Assembly (NCBI GenBank): GCA_910890315.1
Contig: CAJVGD010000013.1
Span: 1,076,475 to 1,140,474 of the forward strand
Reading direction: 5' to 3'
Length of the DNA stretch: 64,000 nt
DNA from: Serendipita indica DSM 11827
Lineage: Eukaryota; Basidiomycota; Agaricomycetes; Sebacinales; Serendipitaceae
Part shown: positions 1 to 11,250 of the stretch, one piece after another
Numbering within the stretch: position 1 is the first letter of the stretch
How the letters are laid out: each line of letters begins with the position of its first letter
Notes under the pieces: model-generated
Seen by the model: only the letters and a program-made list of their open reading frames with translations
Told to the model about the DNA's origin: nothing
Databases searched by the model: none
Position numbers and translations under genes: made by a program

Positions 1-1555
1 GCGTTGGAGATTTTGTGGTCGTGCCCTCCTTGCGAAAATGCTGGCGACGGCTGTACGTTCTGAGGATGTCCTTGTTGAGGAGAGGGAGCGACTTCTCCAG
101 AAATACTGCGTTGCGCATTCGACGAACTCCGCTGTCGAGACGCATACCCTCCATGTTCGTTCGTGTTGGTTGACCTGACGGCATCTGAATCACCATACGT
201 AGCTGCTGTCGACGTTGATCGAGTATCCGTCTTGATAGGCTTTTCATCGAGCGCAATATCCATGTCCGTCTCCATTTGAGGCGTGTGAGGGAGTTCGCTG
301 GCGCTTTCGTTGCCATTGGTACCATTCATTTCAAATGAATCTTCTGCCTCTGGCGTCGTCGACAAAGTCTGCTCGGGCTCCATGGACATTTCCCGGACAG
401 TCGTCAGCTCTCGCGTCGGATACGAGGTCGAACGACGTCGTTCAATGGGACCGGAGGTTTGTCGCGTCGATTCTACAATATCCGCACCTCGTTGCTTCTT
501 CCCAGGCTTGGTCGGACGGGGCTTGTAGCCAGCCTTTTCGTAGAGATCCGGAAATGCATTGCGAAAGCGGTCCCTAAGGTCTGTACTCCGTCTCGTGGAT
601 AGAACGGGGTTTTTTGCAATAATGGCCCATACGGTCCCGTGCTGTGGCTCGTCAGGATCCAGGCACCCCACACCAGGAGCGCTCAGACTGACCTTTTCAA
701 AACCTTCTCGCAACGCGTCGTCTTCTTCCTTTGTAAATGGCCTACGCTTCTTGCTTCGACTCTTCTCGAAGAAAGTGGGGCAGTCCGGAAGCTCTGTCCG
801 CTTAGCTCGCGCACTCGAGCTGGGGATATGCGTTTTTGCGTTTGGATATAGCCGTCGATAGGTATCGGGAAAGTAAGTACGAAACCTAGACAACGAGTTA
901 GCCAACTCTCTGAGATTACCATCCTCACGTGCCTATCTTTGAGATCAACGGGCGTTCGATCAGGATCAAATTGGAGGTCCGGGTCATCCAACATGGACTT
1001 CCAGTTCCCTACTCCATGCTGCAATCGTAGATATTGATCAGCACATGTTCCTTGTAAGCACATGATAGCTAGGCCTGGGCTCACCTTTCGACAGCCGTCG
1101 ACCAGCATTTTGGTCTCGTCGATGGACCACTTCTTGCGGACTTTTTTCTTGGTGACAGCGTTCTCTCCACCGCTAGAGTTGCCATTCACGTCACGATTAG
1201 CCGACGCAAGACTCGTCCCCACATCCGACGACTCTGCTTTGATAGACCGTTGCTCGGTGCGGCTTGTTGCTGTATCGACTGCACTCGAGGTTGACGGAGA
1301 GTACCTCTTGTTGCTGGCAGCTGCGGTTGAGGATGGTTTGCTCATGCCAGCGTCGAATGTCATTACATAGTGGGCATTGGCCGCGACTGGTGTCGAATGG
1401 GGATGCCCATGGATGCCCATTTCGTCTCGAAATCGGATGAGCTCTGCATGCGCCGCGTTTGTTGCGCTGCCATCGTCTTGTGCGGTCGGATGGGAGAGGT
1501 GATGCTGCGTAGGCAGCGACTGTCGGCGTGCTTTGGCCTTTGGAGTGCGTTCCAT
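1..1555 (-). CDS. tay1: Tay1/Teb1-like telomere-repeat-binding protein with two Myb/telobox domains (partial, 3' end outside window)
   Basis: Begins at ATG 1555 and is open to the window edge. Reading through introns at 1084-1019, 932-886 and 692-642 joins two Myb-type domains. The first runs from KKWSIDETKMLVDGCRK through HGVGNWKSMLDD to VDLKDRFRTYFPDTYRR. The second runs from RRPFTKEEDDALREGFEK through HGTVWAIIAKNP to STDLRDRFRNAFPDLYEK. VDLKD(R/K) is the telobox signature of TRF, Teb1 and Tay1 proteins; two such domains in one chain fit the Tay1/Teb1 class, which binds telomeric TTAGGG-type repeats or related promoter elements in the nucleus. The first about 140 residues and the C-terminal tail are low-complexity and Ser/Thr-rich. 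The intron after the first VDLKDR has a GC donor (AG|GCACGT); only this splice keeps the Myb helix intact. A Tbf1-like factor is the main alternative. Confidence 0.72.
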
Positions 1556-3229
1556 GAGGATAGTAGAGTCGTAACCGGTGCTTTGATTGCGTCAAGCTGT
1601 AAATATTACGTCTAGCATCGATTGTCAGCAAAGCGCTGTCCATGCTAGGCAAACATAACGCGCTAACCTGGCTGGCTTGGGGAGCACGGCTACCCAGAAA
1701 TTCCAGCAGAAATAGAGATTGGTGATCGAGGGATGAACGGACTGGGCGTTGAAACGCGCGAGGGAGCGTTGGCAGCTCGGAGAGCGAGGCAGACGAGAGC
1801 GCAGATGACGGCGTCTACGACAGCAAAAGGTCTGCTGGCTTTAAATGGATCCTAGAAATCCTGCCAGGAGTGCGTTATTCTTGCACACTACGCCCCGTCG
1901 AAATGTGGTCAGGTACAGGCCATCATTTCGACTCTACCACCACGCTCCCTGCATACACTCGTCACAGAATATTCACCGGAAATCACAAACGCAAAATAAT
2001 CTACGCGATATCAACGACTCATGACGCACATGACAAGAAACGGCAAGCATACCACGTTGAAGCCGGCCCCTCTAGTCGCAGACGAGGTCCTATCACGGCT
2101 CAGCGTACAGGCCCAAAGAACCCCGGGGAACAATGACGTCGTACAATCATGTCAACGGGTCTCTGTTGCGGCCATCGGTGCAGCGCCTCTCTCGAACGGG
2201 AGCGCCCTCCGCGAGAGGGCCCGCTGGATCAGATCCCAACTCATGTCCAGCATGCTGCAAGGGGGAACATGCACGACACACATCGAATTTGACCAGGAAT
2301 CCATGTCGAGTCGGCCAATGACCACGAGGGGAGGGTGGACGAGCACAAGAGTGGAGGGCCCCAGGCAGTCTACCAGAGCAATCACGTCCCAGAATACCAA
2401 GGAGGAGGTCTCCTCGATCAAAACGGGCAACCTTATCGACGAAAGCCGTCAGTCCCGCACATACGACACCAATCGGAGAAAGAAGCCAGACCTCATCCTA
2501 TATTTAGTATCAACCCAATCAAATTTTGGGACTCTGATACGCTGAAGGTTGGAAACTTACCGTGCCCGAGAGTTCGATTCGCCGTCACGGTACCCCTTCT
2601 GGATACTTGTGACCAAGGGTAACAATCAAATACTTACCTCGCTTGACCATGTCAAAGTTTCCATGGGTCGCAATGAACCTGATAGCTAAATGCGAATCAG
2701 TGATACTCACGGGGGCCACACCGATCCGCACCTTCGGTCAGGGCTGAGCCCATCAAAACTAGCCATCTCGTCCCTTTGTCGCCCAGTACCAGTGCTCAAG
2801 GTGAAGCAATCGATGACAAATCGTCCCTTGGCTGAATATAGAACTGACAGTGAGTCGATTCGTTGCAGAGTGTCCCTTCGAGTGATTGATTTAGTATGTC
2901 AGCTTGAGAACTTGTTTAATGAGCACCATTAATGCAGAGGCTTTCCAGCGGCTTCTAGGTGAAGTGAGGTATCGGTTTGGGAACATTCACCAGAAGATAC
3001 AAATAACTCGCGCACGAGCCCCTGGGTGGCCACTGAGATGCCGCTATCATGTCCTAATGAGCAAATAAGTTACATCTTTGGAATATAACATATATTTTCA
3101 ATTGATGAAGGCCGCTTGGACGGCTCTCAACAGGGTAAAATTCGATTGCCAAAACTATCAACGTCCCCACGACTAATTAACCTCCATCTGACTTGTTTGA
3201 GAAGATTAAGGCGCAAGATATGCTTTAGG
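1556..3229. other. Intergenic stretch with no confidently supported gene; weak coding-like segment at 2293-2622
   Basis: 1556-1860 is probably the upstream region of the Myb gene. Between 1870 and 2622 several overlapping plus-strand frames are open (up to 174 codons) with no recognisable domain. The most protein-like is the frame through 2293-2622 (contains PEYQGGGLLDQNGQPY), which could be an exon following an acceptor near 2292. No start, splice chain or homologous family could be fixed, so no CDS is called. The rest, 2623-3229, shows nothing recognisable. Confidence 0.3.
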
Positions 3230-4949
3230 CTCAGTTGGAAGAAGAATATGCTCAGCAGACATTATCGTCGCCAGTCGTGCCCTGTTTCCGGCGCTGGGAA
3301 GTGACAGCTCGACAATAGATAAATTATATTCCAAGAAATATCCGGGGCCAAAATGGTGTCTACCTACAATGAATGCATACGAGTTTCTCCATCAAGTGAC
3401 AAGTCTTCGCACCACGCACCATTTGTCTGTCCTTTATGAGAATTTTTCAGTTCGCTTGGTACTAAAAATGAGATGAAAGGCCCAGCGTGGCTAAGGTCGA
3501 ATAAGTGGAAGCGGTCCTGACTGGCCAGCGCAGACTCGTGCTTCATTCGGTCTGCATTCTGATGTCTAGTACAATTTTGATATGAATTAGATACCGATAC
3601 AGGGTGGACCGGTGCCCGTTATATGGGTGAATCAAGCTCCCTTGACTGCCACTAATGGTGAGACTAACGGAAACCGAAAACCCATAGATATCAATCCAAA
3701 TTAAAGGTATGAGATGCATCAATGCATTGTACTATCACCGAAATCGGGCATGTAGCAAACTGGGTGGCCAAACAAGCATTCCAACTTGGGCCGATGACGT
3801 TCCCGATACCCGATACCGTACCCACCGAGGGAGGCAAAGAACCTCTTTACACGGCATTTGTCAATTCGTACATGGAGCGTGAATGGGGAGGCACTACGGT
3901 CAACGAGCAGACGGCTGGAAGATTTCTGGCAACGCTACGAGAAGCAAGCCCAGGGAACACCTACTGGCCCCTAGATATGAGGACTGAAGAGGGATTTCGG
4001 CGAACAGTATCCCATTTTCACCTTGTTCCTTTACTCCAAACAGTACACCAACACAATGCATATGCTTGGCTAGCAATCGAAGGTAAAGCGTCAGTCTTGC
4101 AAGTGATGGTAGTTGACTTCTTTTAAGTCTTGACCCCTACCTGGCAGGACTATCTCTTTCCAGATCTCTCCAAGGTCCTCTCTCTTGCGCAGCCACCGGA
4201 TGTTAGGGTTGGACTCGATCAAAGCAATCAAACGGTGATTTTTCAACCGATGTTACACAAAACAGATTCACTACCCGCGAGCGCAGAGCTTTGCACTGAG
4301 TTACCCAGGATGATGAGAGTGGAACTAGAACAAACCGTTAGCCAATCATGCCGTCAACAATCGAAAATTTCTGAACGAGCTGCAGAATTAGTCCATTCAG
4401 TTTTACAGCAAGACGATCCTTTCGTGAAAGAGAGAGATCTGAATGGAATGATTGTGTATATCCGTCTAGCGGTTGAAGCCCTCCGTCAAGGTTTATTTGG
4501 GGACTCGGTTCCTATCAGGTTTTCGACCAGGCACGGCGAGCCCCTCATCCTGTGGGAGACCAAAAGCCCGAGCGCCGGCGAAAAGCACATGCAAGCAATG
4601 TTATCTTCTCAGTCTACGAAGGAGAGCAGCTCCCTGACTTTGATGGGCTCACTTTTGATCAAAGGTGCCCTCTTTCGTCATCTATAACCATTGACTGAGA
4701 CACATTCAGGGAGCATCTCTACCGGGTTCTTTGCGCTATTCATCGAGCTGGCATCGTTCATGAAGATTTTGAGCCTCGAAATGTCGTCAAACGAGGTGAG
4801 CCTTTGACAATTATCCACTTCTCTCATCAAAGTATCATGAATATTCGGGAGAGGATACCTGCGAAGAGCTTGTCGCAGTGAAACAAACCCTCAGGGTCGG
4901 CACCTCTTCAGACCTCAGCGTAGTGGAATTCAAGACTTGTTCAAATTGA
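3230..4949 (+). pseudogene. Kinase-like protein of the fungal HxDxxPRN type, broken
   Basis: The tail carries HRAGIVHEDFEPRNVV, a catalytic-loop-like motif, followed by LTIIHFSH and a CEEL segment. This is the layout of a kinase-like family common in agaricomycetes, where the second motif is usually IDFSH. Here the metal-binding Asp of that motif is His (HFSH), so catalysis is doubtful. Upstream blocks include YPGPKW at about 3340, PVIWVNQAPLTATNGET at about 3620, and two long exons (3722-4092 and about 4156 onward) joined by a clean intron ending in CAG at 4155. Breaks seen: an in-frame stop near 3225, a stop after the segment ending about 3478, and one-base shifts at the T run 4520-4523 and the A run 4829-4831. 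The last two are homopolymer positions and may be sequencing errors. The true start is not identified. Confidence 0.5.
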
Positions 4950-5182
4950 TTCGGATTTGGTTAGCTTCAACACCTTGTTTGTAGAATCAAACTGACTCAG
5001 GATTTATTTTGCCATACTCGTCACATTTCTGACTCGGTGAACAAGACTAAGTCAGTGAAGGTTTACACACTTAACCATTTCCGACTATTATTATGCGAAT
5101 GCGATCAAGATAGTTCCATAGAGAGATTCAATTCGACTTTATTCGAAATGACTCGGAATAAGAAGGCAGTAAGCAATGTTTC

Positions 5183-6643
5183 TCAGACCATCACTAGGCC
5201 TCCTTCCTCTTTCACGAACCCTTCAAGGCCATCCATCTTTTCCAGCCAGTTGGTCAACGATCCAGCGAGCGCCTCAATCTGTGTTCGTGATAGAACGCGT
5301 GGCTGGACCCATGTAATATGCGCTTTGGCGGCAGGTTCGTCCAAGGTCCCAGCGATCAGTTTCAAACTATCCAACTCAGCTTCATATAAAAGTCACCTGA
5401 ACCACAGAAACGCACCTAAGTGCCTTCATCACCAAGTGCTCGACTTCTCCCAGTGGCGTCTGCGTCTCCTCTGCGATTGTCTGAAAGGTAAGTGTTCGCT
5501 CCGAGGCCTTGCGCCTGAAGACCGTCTCTATAAGAGCCATCAGACAGATCTTTTGTCGCAAAAACGCAAAGTTATGTTGAAGTATGGGCTGTAATACTCG
5601 TCATTCGGGCCCGTGCATCAAATGTATTCCATACCTCTTTTGGGAACAGTGGCGTCAGCGAGTCAAACTTTTGAATGTTCCCTTCGTTGAACGTGAACAA
5701 GAGGTTTCCAAGCCATTCCTCTGGAGTATGCTTAAGCGAATCGAGGATTGGATGCATAATCTATCTCGATTAGAGCGGCGATATGGCTCCAGATGACGAG
5801 AACGTACCAACTCTCCAAAGTTGTAGATGCTATCCGCCAACAACGCACTCAGACTGAGATCTTTGGCTCGGTCAAACCGCTGCTTGCCGTTGAGATCTTT
5901 GTCGATGTCGACACAAGCGAGGTAGAGTAGGGAGTGTTTGTAATATGGTGCATACTCCCCTTTCATCTATACAGGTGCTTCAGTGGTTTTCAATGACAGA
6001 CAAATCAGCAAACCTTGTGATAGTCAGCCTTGACTTCGTAATATGCCGCGTGAACGCTCTTATCTACGCCATCAACATTCTCTAACAAAGACCCCGCTTC
6101 TTCAAGATCTGTTCGCGCGCCGATTGCATCTGCAAACAAGAGTTTGGCATGCGCTAGCGAGGTCAGAACAAGCGCGTGCGCCTGAGGATGATCGGTGACG
6201 GAAATTTTCTCCTTGAGAGCGACAAGGAATTCGACATGTTGCGGTGAGTCGGCTACATCACAAAAGATGAGTCTTGTGAATAGACGCCTATGATCCAACG
6301 CTCACCGGAGATTTCGCGAGAGACCTTTACGCCAATTTGAGCCAGACGTAGGCGATCGAGTTTTGCTTGAAAGTCGGAGACAAATTTATTGTATACTTCT
6401 AGTTGGAATGGCTTCGAGTCTGGATGTTCAAGGAATTCGAATACTGCTAGGGTGAGTTGATGCCAGAGTCTGTATTCCAGTGGATTGGTTAGAAGATTTG
6501 AGGCCCTGTTTCCTGCAGAATATGCGAGAGGTTACGCACTTGCGGTCATAAAACCTCTGGAACTTGTCGACAATCGGATGGAGCGATTCTGGCACGCCAT
6601 GTAGTAGCTTTGCAAGGTAGTCTTCAACTTCTCGAGCTGGCAT
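5183..6643 (-). CDS. RPN9: 26S proteasome regulatory subunit Rpn9 (PSMD13 family)
   Basis: A non-ATPase lid subunit of the 19S regulatory particle, which helps assemble the lid that recognises and unfolds ubiquitinated substrates. ATG 6643 opens MPAREVEDYLAKLLHG. Exons continue with a helical-repeat region (QHVEFLVALKEK, AHALVLTSLAHAKLLF, ALLADSIYNFGEL), then HPILDSLKHTPEEWLGNLL and FNEGNIQKFD, then a PCI winged-helix part (FAFLRQKICLMALIETVF, TFQTIAEETQTPLGEVEHL). It ends in the family hallmark HITWVQPRVL before TGA 5183-5185. The gene is cut by several introns of about 50-60 bp. It lies head-to-tail with the SNF2 gene, with about 205 bp between that stop and this start. No breaks were seen. 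Confidence 0.88.
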
Positions 6644-6847
6644 TGTCTATTTATCGTCAAGCTCAACGACGGTGGCAGTCCAAGAGAGTGGGCGACGCGT
6701 GTCGCGTAAAGAATGCCAAACAATAGCGTTACTCTCCAAGCGCTCGTGTTAAGAAATGCCTTAGGAGTATAATTTGGGGACACAAAAGAGTAATTGCACT
6801 GTACAACAAGGCTCTGGCGCGGTGGCCACAAGAAATACGCCGATAAA

Positions 6848-9800
6848 TTAGTCACTCAGTACCATCTCAGCTCTTCCTGCAGGAAGATCTTGACTATGGG
6901 CCACGGTCATCTTTCTCAATCGCATTGGTGCAGTCCACTCGATGGAAGGCGTCGAGGTCTGAGCTTTCTTGTCGGCAGATGATTTCCGACCGCGTTTGCG
7001 GCTTTGAAGCTAAAACGCGTGAGGAATACTCCAGATATTGATCTAATTACTCACAATCGACCACTTCTCAGAATCCATGGCAACCTCTTGGCCGGAAACC
7101 ATGCTCGCAACTCCGTGTTTTCTAAGCTGCTTCTCTATTTTCTTCATATGGTTTTCTGCTTTCTTCACCGCTCCCTCTTCGGAGCGTGTCATCGTTCATA
7201 TTCACAGTGAGTAAACCCATGCTTACCAGTAAAGTCATCAATTAGACTTTTCTTCAAATCAATTCCCTTGGACTTGAGATATATCAGCGGATGTTCCATT
7301 CTCGGCTCGAAAACCCACTCCATGTAGCCTCTTCTCCAAGGCCGCCATGTTCAGCCAGACCTCGTCTCGATAGCGTGCTTCCTCTATCTGGGCGTCATGA
7401 GGGAAAGAGCTAAAAGGCAAGATGACGCCTTACTCTCATCTCGGTGTTTCCTTCTGTCAGAGTAAACAAATTTCGGACACCAAAGAGCTCTCCCTCTTTT
7501 TCCTTGTCGCCTTGAACGCCTTCAAAGTATCTGATAAAGGTCAACTGGGAGTCTGGACAACTCAATCTGCACAAACCGCGTTTGAGGTTTTGCATCGTAT
7601 ATAGTCATCATCATTTGCATTTTGTAGATTTGCCGCTGATAAATAAGCTCTTCGAGGGAGCCAGAGCTGATGAGTCGCACAACCTCAACGTCACGCGTTT
7701 GACCCAAACGGTAGGCCCGGTCCATCGCTTGCATATCAACCGTTGGATCTACAAGGCGTCACATTCCAAGAAGCAGCCAGGTTTCCGTAGAACGTACTCC
7801 AGTCGGGGTCTGAGGACAGTTAGTTATGCCCTTTTCCGTATTCTGAGGACACACCAAAAATAATCACTTTATTGGCCGCCGTTAGATTGAGTCCCACGCT
7901 CCCGGTACTCGTGGTGATAACCATGACAAATACGTTGGGATCGGTTTGGAACGAGTCAATGGCTCTCTGGCCTACGCTGATATCAGACCACGAAGCGCGA
8001 GCCTTGTAGGTACTGACGGTCTTCCTGAACTACCTCTCCGGAGATCACTTCAGTTGTGTAAGCTGTTCCGATTAGTCTTCAATTCTTTCGACATGGCTTA
8101 CGTACCGAGACTGGCCAAACTGCTGACGATGAAGTCAAGGAGTTTCCGAGATTTGGTGAAGACGAGGACCTTGTGCCGCTTCTGGGAAGTGACAACAGAC
8201 TTTTGCCCTTCTTGAATCTGAAAAGCCTCGTTCTCTGTGTGCCAATCGTTGAGAAGGCCGACAAGAACCTTCCATTTCCCGCAATAATTCTCTGGTTCGC
8301 ACCACATCGCGTGCTGAAGTTGTGCAGGGGCCACGCCAGGAATCAAAGTTTCTGTAAGCTTCCGATTGACTACCAAGGCATCGGGAGAATCTCCAAGGAC
8401 TGGTATGTGTGCTTAGAGGAGTCCGAGATGTTTCTGAAGTACAAACCTGGGACAATGAGAAAGAGGCTGTTCGATATTTTAATGAAGGTGCTGATATAAC
8501 TGAGAATCATCCCCTTGTCCACCGGGCAGCAACACGCCCCGCACCTAGAGACGTAAGTGCTGTTTCATCAAATCATTCAAATAACACTTACGTTTTCCCA
8601 CTTCCGCATTCACATGAATCCTCTGCTCTGAGAATCCTTTGCATATCCTCCGATTCAAGCAGTCTTCGGTACACCGCCTTTTGCATCTGGGTGAGCGGAC
8701 AGAACGCGATAGTTTCTGTCTTTCGTGGCAGCTGATCCGCAATTTCTTGTTTATCTCTTCTGAGGAAATACATTGGAAGTAACTTTTCCTTGACGCCTTT
8801 CGCGACGGCCTGTGGAAACTGTCAGTTATACTCCAAGGGATACCTGTAAGACTCACATCACGACGAGCAGTTTGTTCCGGTGTCGCGTTGCTTGATTGTC
8901 CATCTACGGTGGAGGGTTATGATTTATTCTTGGATCGGTGGACAAACCTTTGAGAACCGAGCTAATGCTATGATTCCACTGTTGCTTGGTTCCAAGTTTA
9001 CCAGGATTTGCCCAATTAAGAAGGGTCCAAAGTTCTTCGTAGTTGTTCTGCAACGCTGTTCCCTGCGGCTAAGATGAGCATTGTACGTCAAAGTTGGCAT
9101 CGTACATACCGTCAAACCAATGCGGACATCGCATTCAATCTGACTTGCGGCTTTTAGACTCTCCCTATTGCAATTTTTGAGTCTGTGGACTTCATCACAG
9201 ATGGTGAGGGACCATCCAAGATCGAAGAGTGCGTCGCCCGCCGGTGATCGAAGTATCTCAAGGGATACCAAAACTATGGATATCAGATATATAGATACCA
9301 TATACTAAATGCTTACCGATATCTAAGCGACCCATACGAAATTGACGAACAACTTCAGACCGTCGGTCACCTTGATAGACGGCAAACTCAAAGTATCCCC
9401 ACTGAGTAGCGTCGTGAGGAAGATTGAAGAGAAATGAAGCTACATACCGTCTCTAATTCATTCTTCCAATTGCTAATGAGTGAGCTGGGTACCACCAGGA
9501 GACATGTAGGCCAGCGATCATTGGGAGGTGGAAGATGCTCATCTACGCTTTGATCTTCGCCGAGTCTCCGAAGTCTTTTCCCTTCGTCGAATAACCTGTT
9601 GATATGCTGACATCGCCTGTCGAGGTCGGTCCGTTTACCAGTCTTCTTCATAATCGCGCTGAGAAATGATATGACCTGCACCGTCTTTCCTGTAAGGAGA
9701 TTAGAGATATTTACCTCGTCTTATATTACCAACCTAGACCCTGCGAACGACATGAGTACTGCGACGAGTGGGCCGAGGGGACAAACCATATCGTCTCCCA

Positions 9801-10911
9801 AAATACCACCCATACGCTGTCGATAGCGCTGGTACATAAACCGAATACCGTCTCTTTGATAGCTGCGGAGGCAATAATTTATCGAATCAGGTACTCGAAT
9901 GTCCTTCTCATGATCAAGAATGAGTGGTGGTGGAGGAATCGTAGGTCGCTTTGAGAAGCTAGGCTTGAAGCCCATACCATCCTGGGCCTCTATTGCAGCT
10001 ACTGTGGCATTAAATTCCACTCTCAATCGATCTGGGATGATAATGCTTACAAGTAATTTCTCGCCGACTTTCTCGTTTTTCGTCGTTGGATTTCAGCTGA
10101 AGCCCATTCATTAGTTGAGATACTCAGAGGACTCGAGATAATAAAAACTTGCCACGCGCTTGTGCATCTGCGGTCGCTCTTCTTCGTCGGCCGTGGCGTC
10201 GTCGTCCTCATTATTTGGTTGCTTCTAATAACCGCTAGTTCAATGAAGAATCTAAGGTACTCGATCGAGGAAAACTTGCCCTAAACTGCGGTCGCTCTTC
10301 CTCATCTTCCGTGATATTGTCCATATCGCTCTCTACTTTGATCTAAGTTTCAAATTTGAGTTTCTAATCGAGACAGATTAAATCTTTAGATGCTTACCCT
10401 GAGCCGCGGTCGTTCCTCCTCGTCGGCTGTGGTGTCGTCGTCACCGTCCTCAGCCACCAGAGTATAAGTCTCCTTCTTGACACCAAGAGAATCGACTGTC
10501 GGGCTCTTCATCAACTCGTCAGCTAACGTCGCATGTTTGTCGCCATATGGCGGGCCCCTCGACGTACAGCAGACAGGTCGATGTCCGAGGCTCTTGAATA
10601 GTCCATCTCAACATCCCGAAACTCTTCTAGCTTCTCAAAATATTCGTCTCCAGACACTCCGAGGAGAGCGATGAGTGGATTGGTAAGGGTAGGCCCTTCT
10701 TCGCGAATTGGTGAACTTAGAAGGAACACTATGCAGTCTGATTACCTGCAATTCTTCGGCGCTTTGCTCTAGCCAACGCCTTTGGCTGTTCATTCTTCCG
10801 TTTCGAGTTGCCACTCTTGACCTTGGGTGTCTCATGCTCGGAGCTGGAACCTTTGACCGAGTTTTCAAAATCTGGATCGTATTCCACCTGGTCTTTTGAA
10901 CAAATTGGCAC
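6848..10911 (-). CDS. ERCC6L2/Rad26-like SNF2-family DNA-dependent ATPase
   Basis: A nuclear Swi2/Snf2 ATPase; the family remodels DNA-protein complexes in repair. Starting at ATG 10911, the N-terminus is basic ([13 protein letters not shown]), then acidic with three copies of a DEEERP motif. Next comes the helicase core: [13 protein letters not shown], motif [15 protein letters not shown] (assembled across a 7-nt exon at 9734-9740), [13 protein letters not shown] (Ia), [10 protein letters not shown] (motif II as DEVH, about 9189-9200), [31 protein letters not shown] (IV), and [20 protein letters not shown] (VI). The sequence following motif VI ([16 protein letters not shown]) resembles ERCC6L2 more than Rad54 or CSB. 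A C-terminal block ([32 protein letters not shown]) precedes TAA 6848-6850. At least a dozen short introns are needed, two with GC donors. CSB/Rad26 proper is the alternative. Confidence 0.75.
9734..9740 (-). other. 7-nt micro-exon encoding part of Walker A (SNF2 gene)
   Basis: GGTCTAG lies between introns 9786-9741 (46 bp) and 9733-9690 (44 bp). Splicing ATG|GGTCTAG|GAAAGACG restores DDMGLGKTV, the invariant motif I. Without this exon no other reading gives a P-loop. Confidence 0.75.
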
Positions 10912-11250
10912 ATCAGCCGCCCCAGAGAGGACCTGGCTTACTAGGAACGGGATTCCCGATCGGAGGACCTATTCCACGGCACTTAGTAAATCTGTTATCA
11001 TTTTTGTGCCTTTAACTACCCTTTGCGCTGCCTGTACGCCGAGCCGGCATAATGGGTCGAATTGTGGCTAGGACCAAGTTGCATTAGATTGGCCAATAAG
11101 TGTCTCCAAGTTCTCAATAAATGTAAGTTGAGGTGTACAATTAGTCATGAATTTTGGAGAACATCGATCTCGGTGACGCCGTTGGTCAACTTGCAACTCT
11201 AGATCTGACCACAACAAGTCAAGTCGCTCAATCGAGCTCGCCACCACGAG

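Noticed and set aside
2021-2545. 174-codon plus-strand frame
   Set aside because: Overlaps two other open frames, composition is not protein-like, and no domain or splice pattern supports it.
2560-2600. T-loop-like GAGTTCGATTCGCC suggesting a tRNA
   Set aside because: No matching A box, anticodon arm or acceptor stem upstream.
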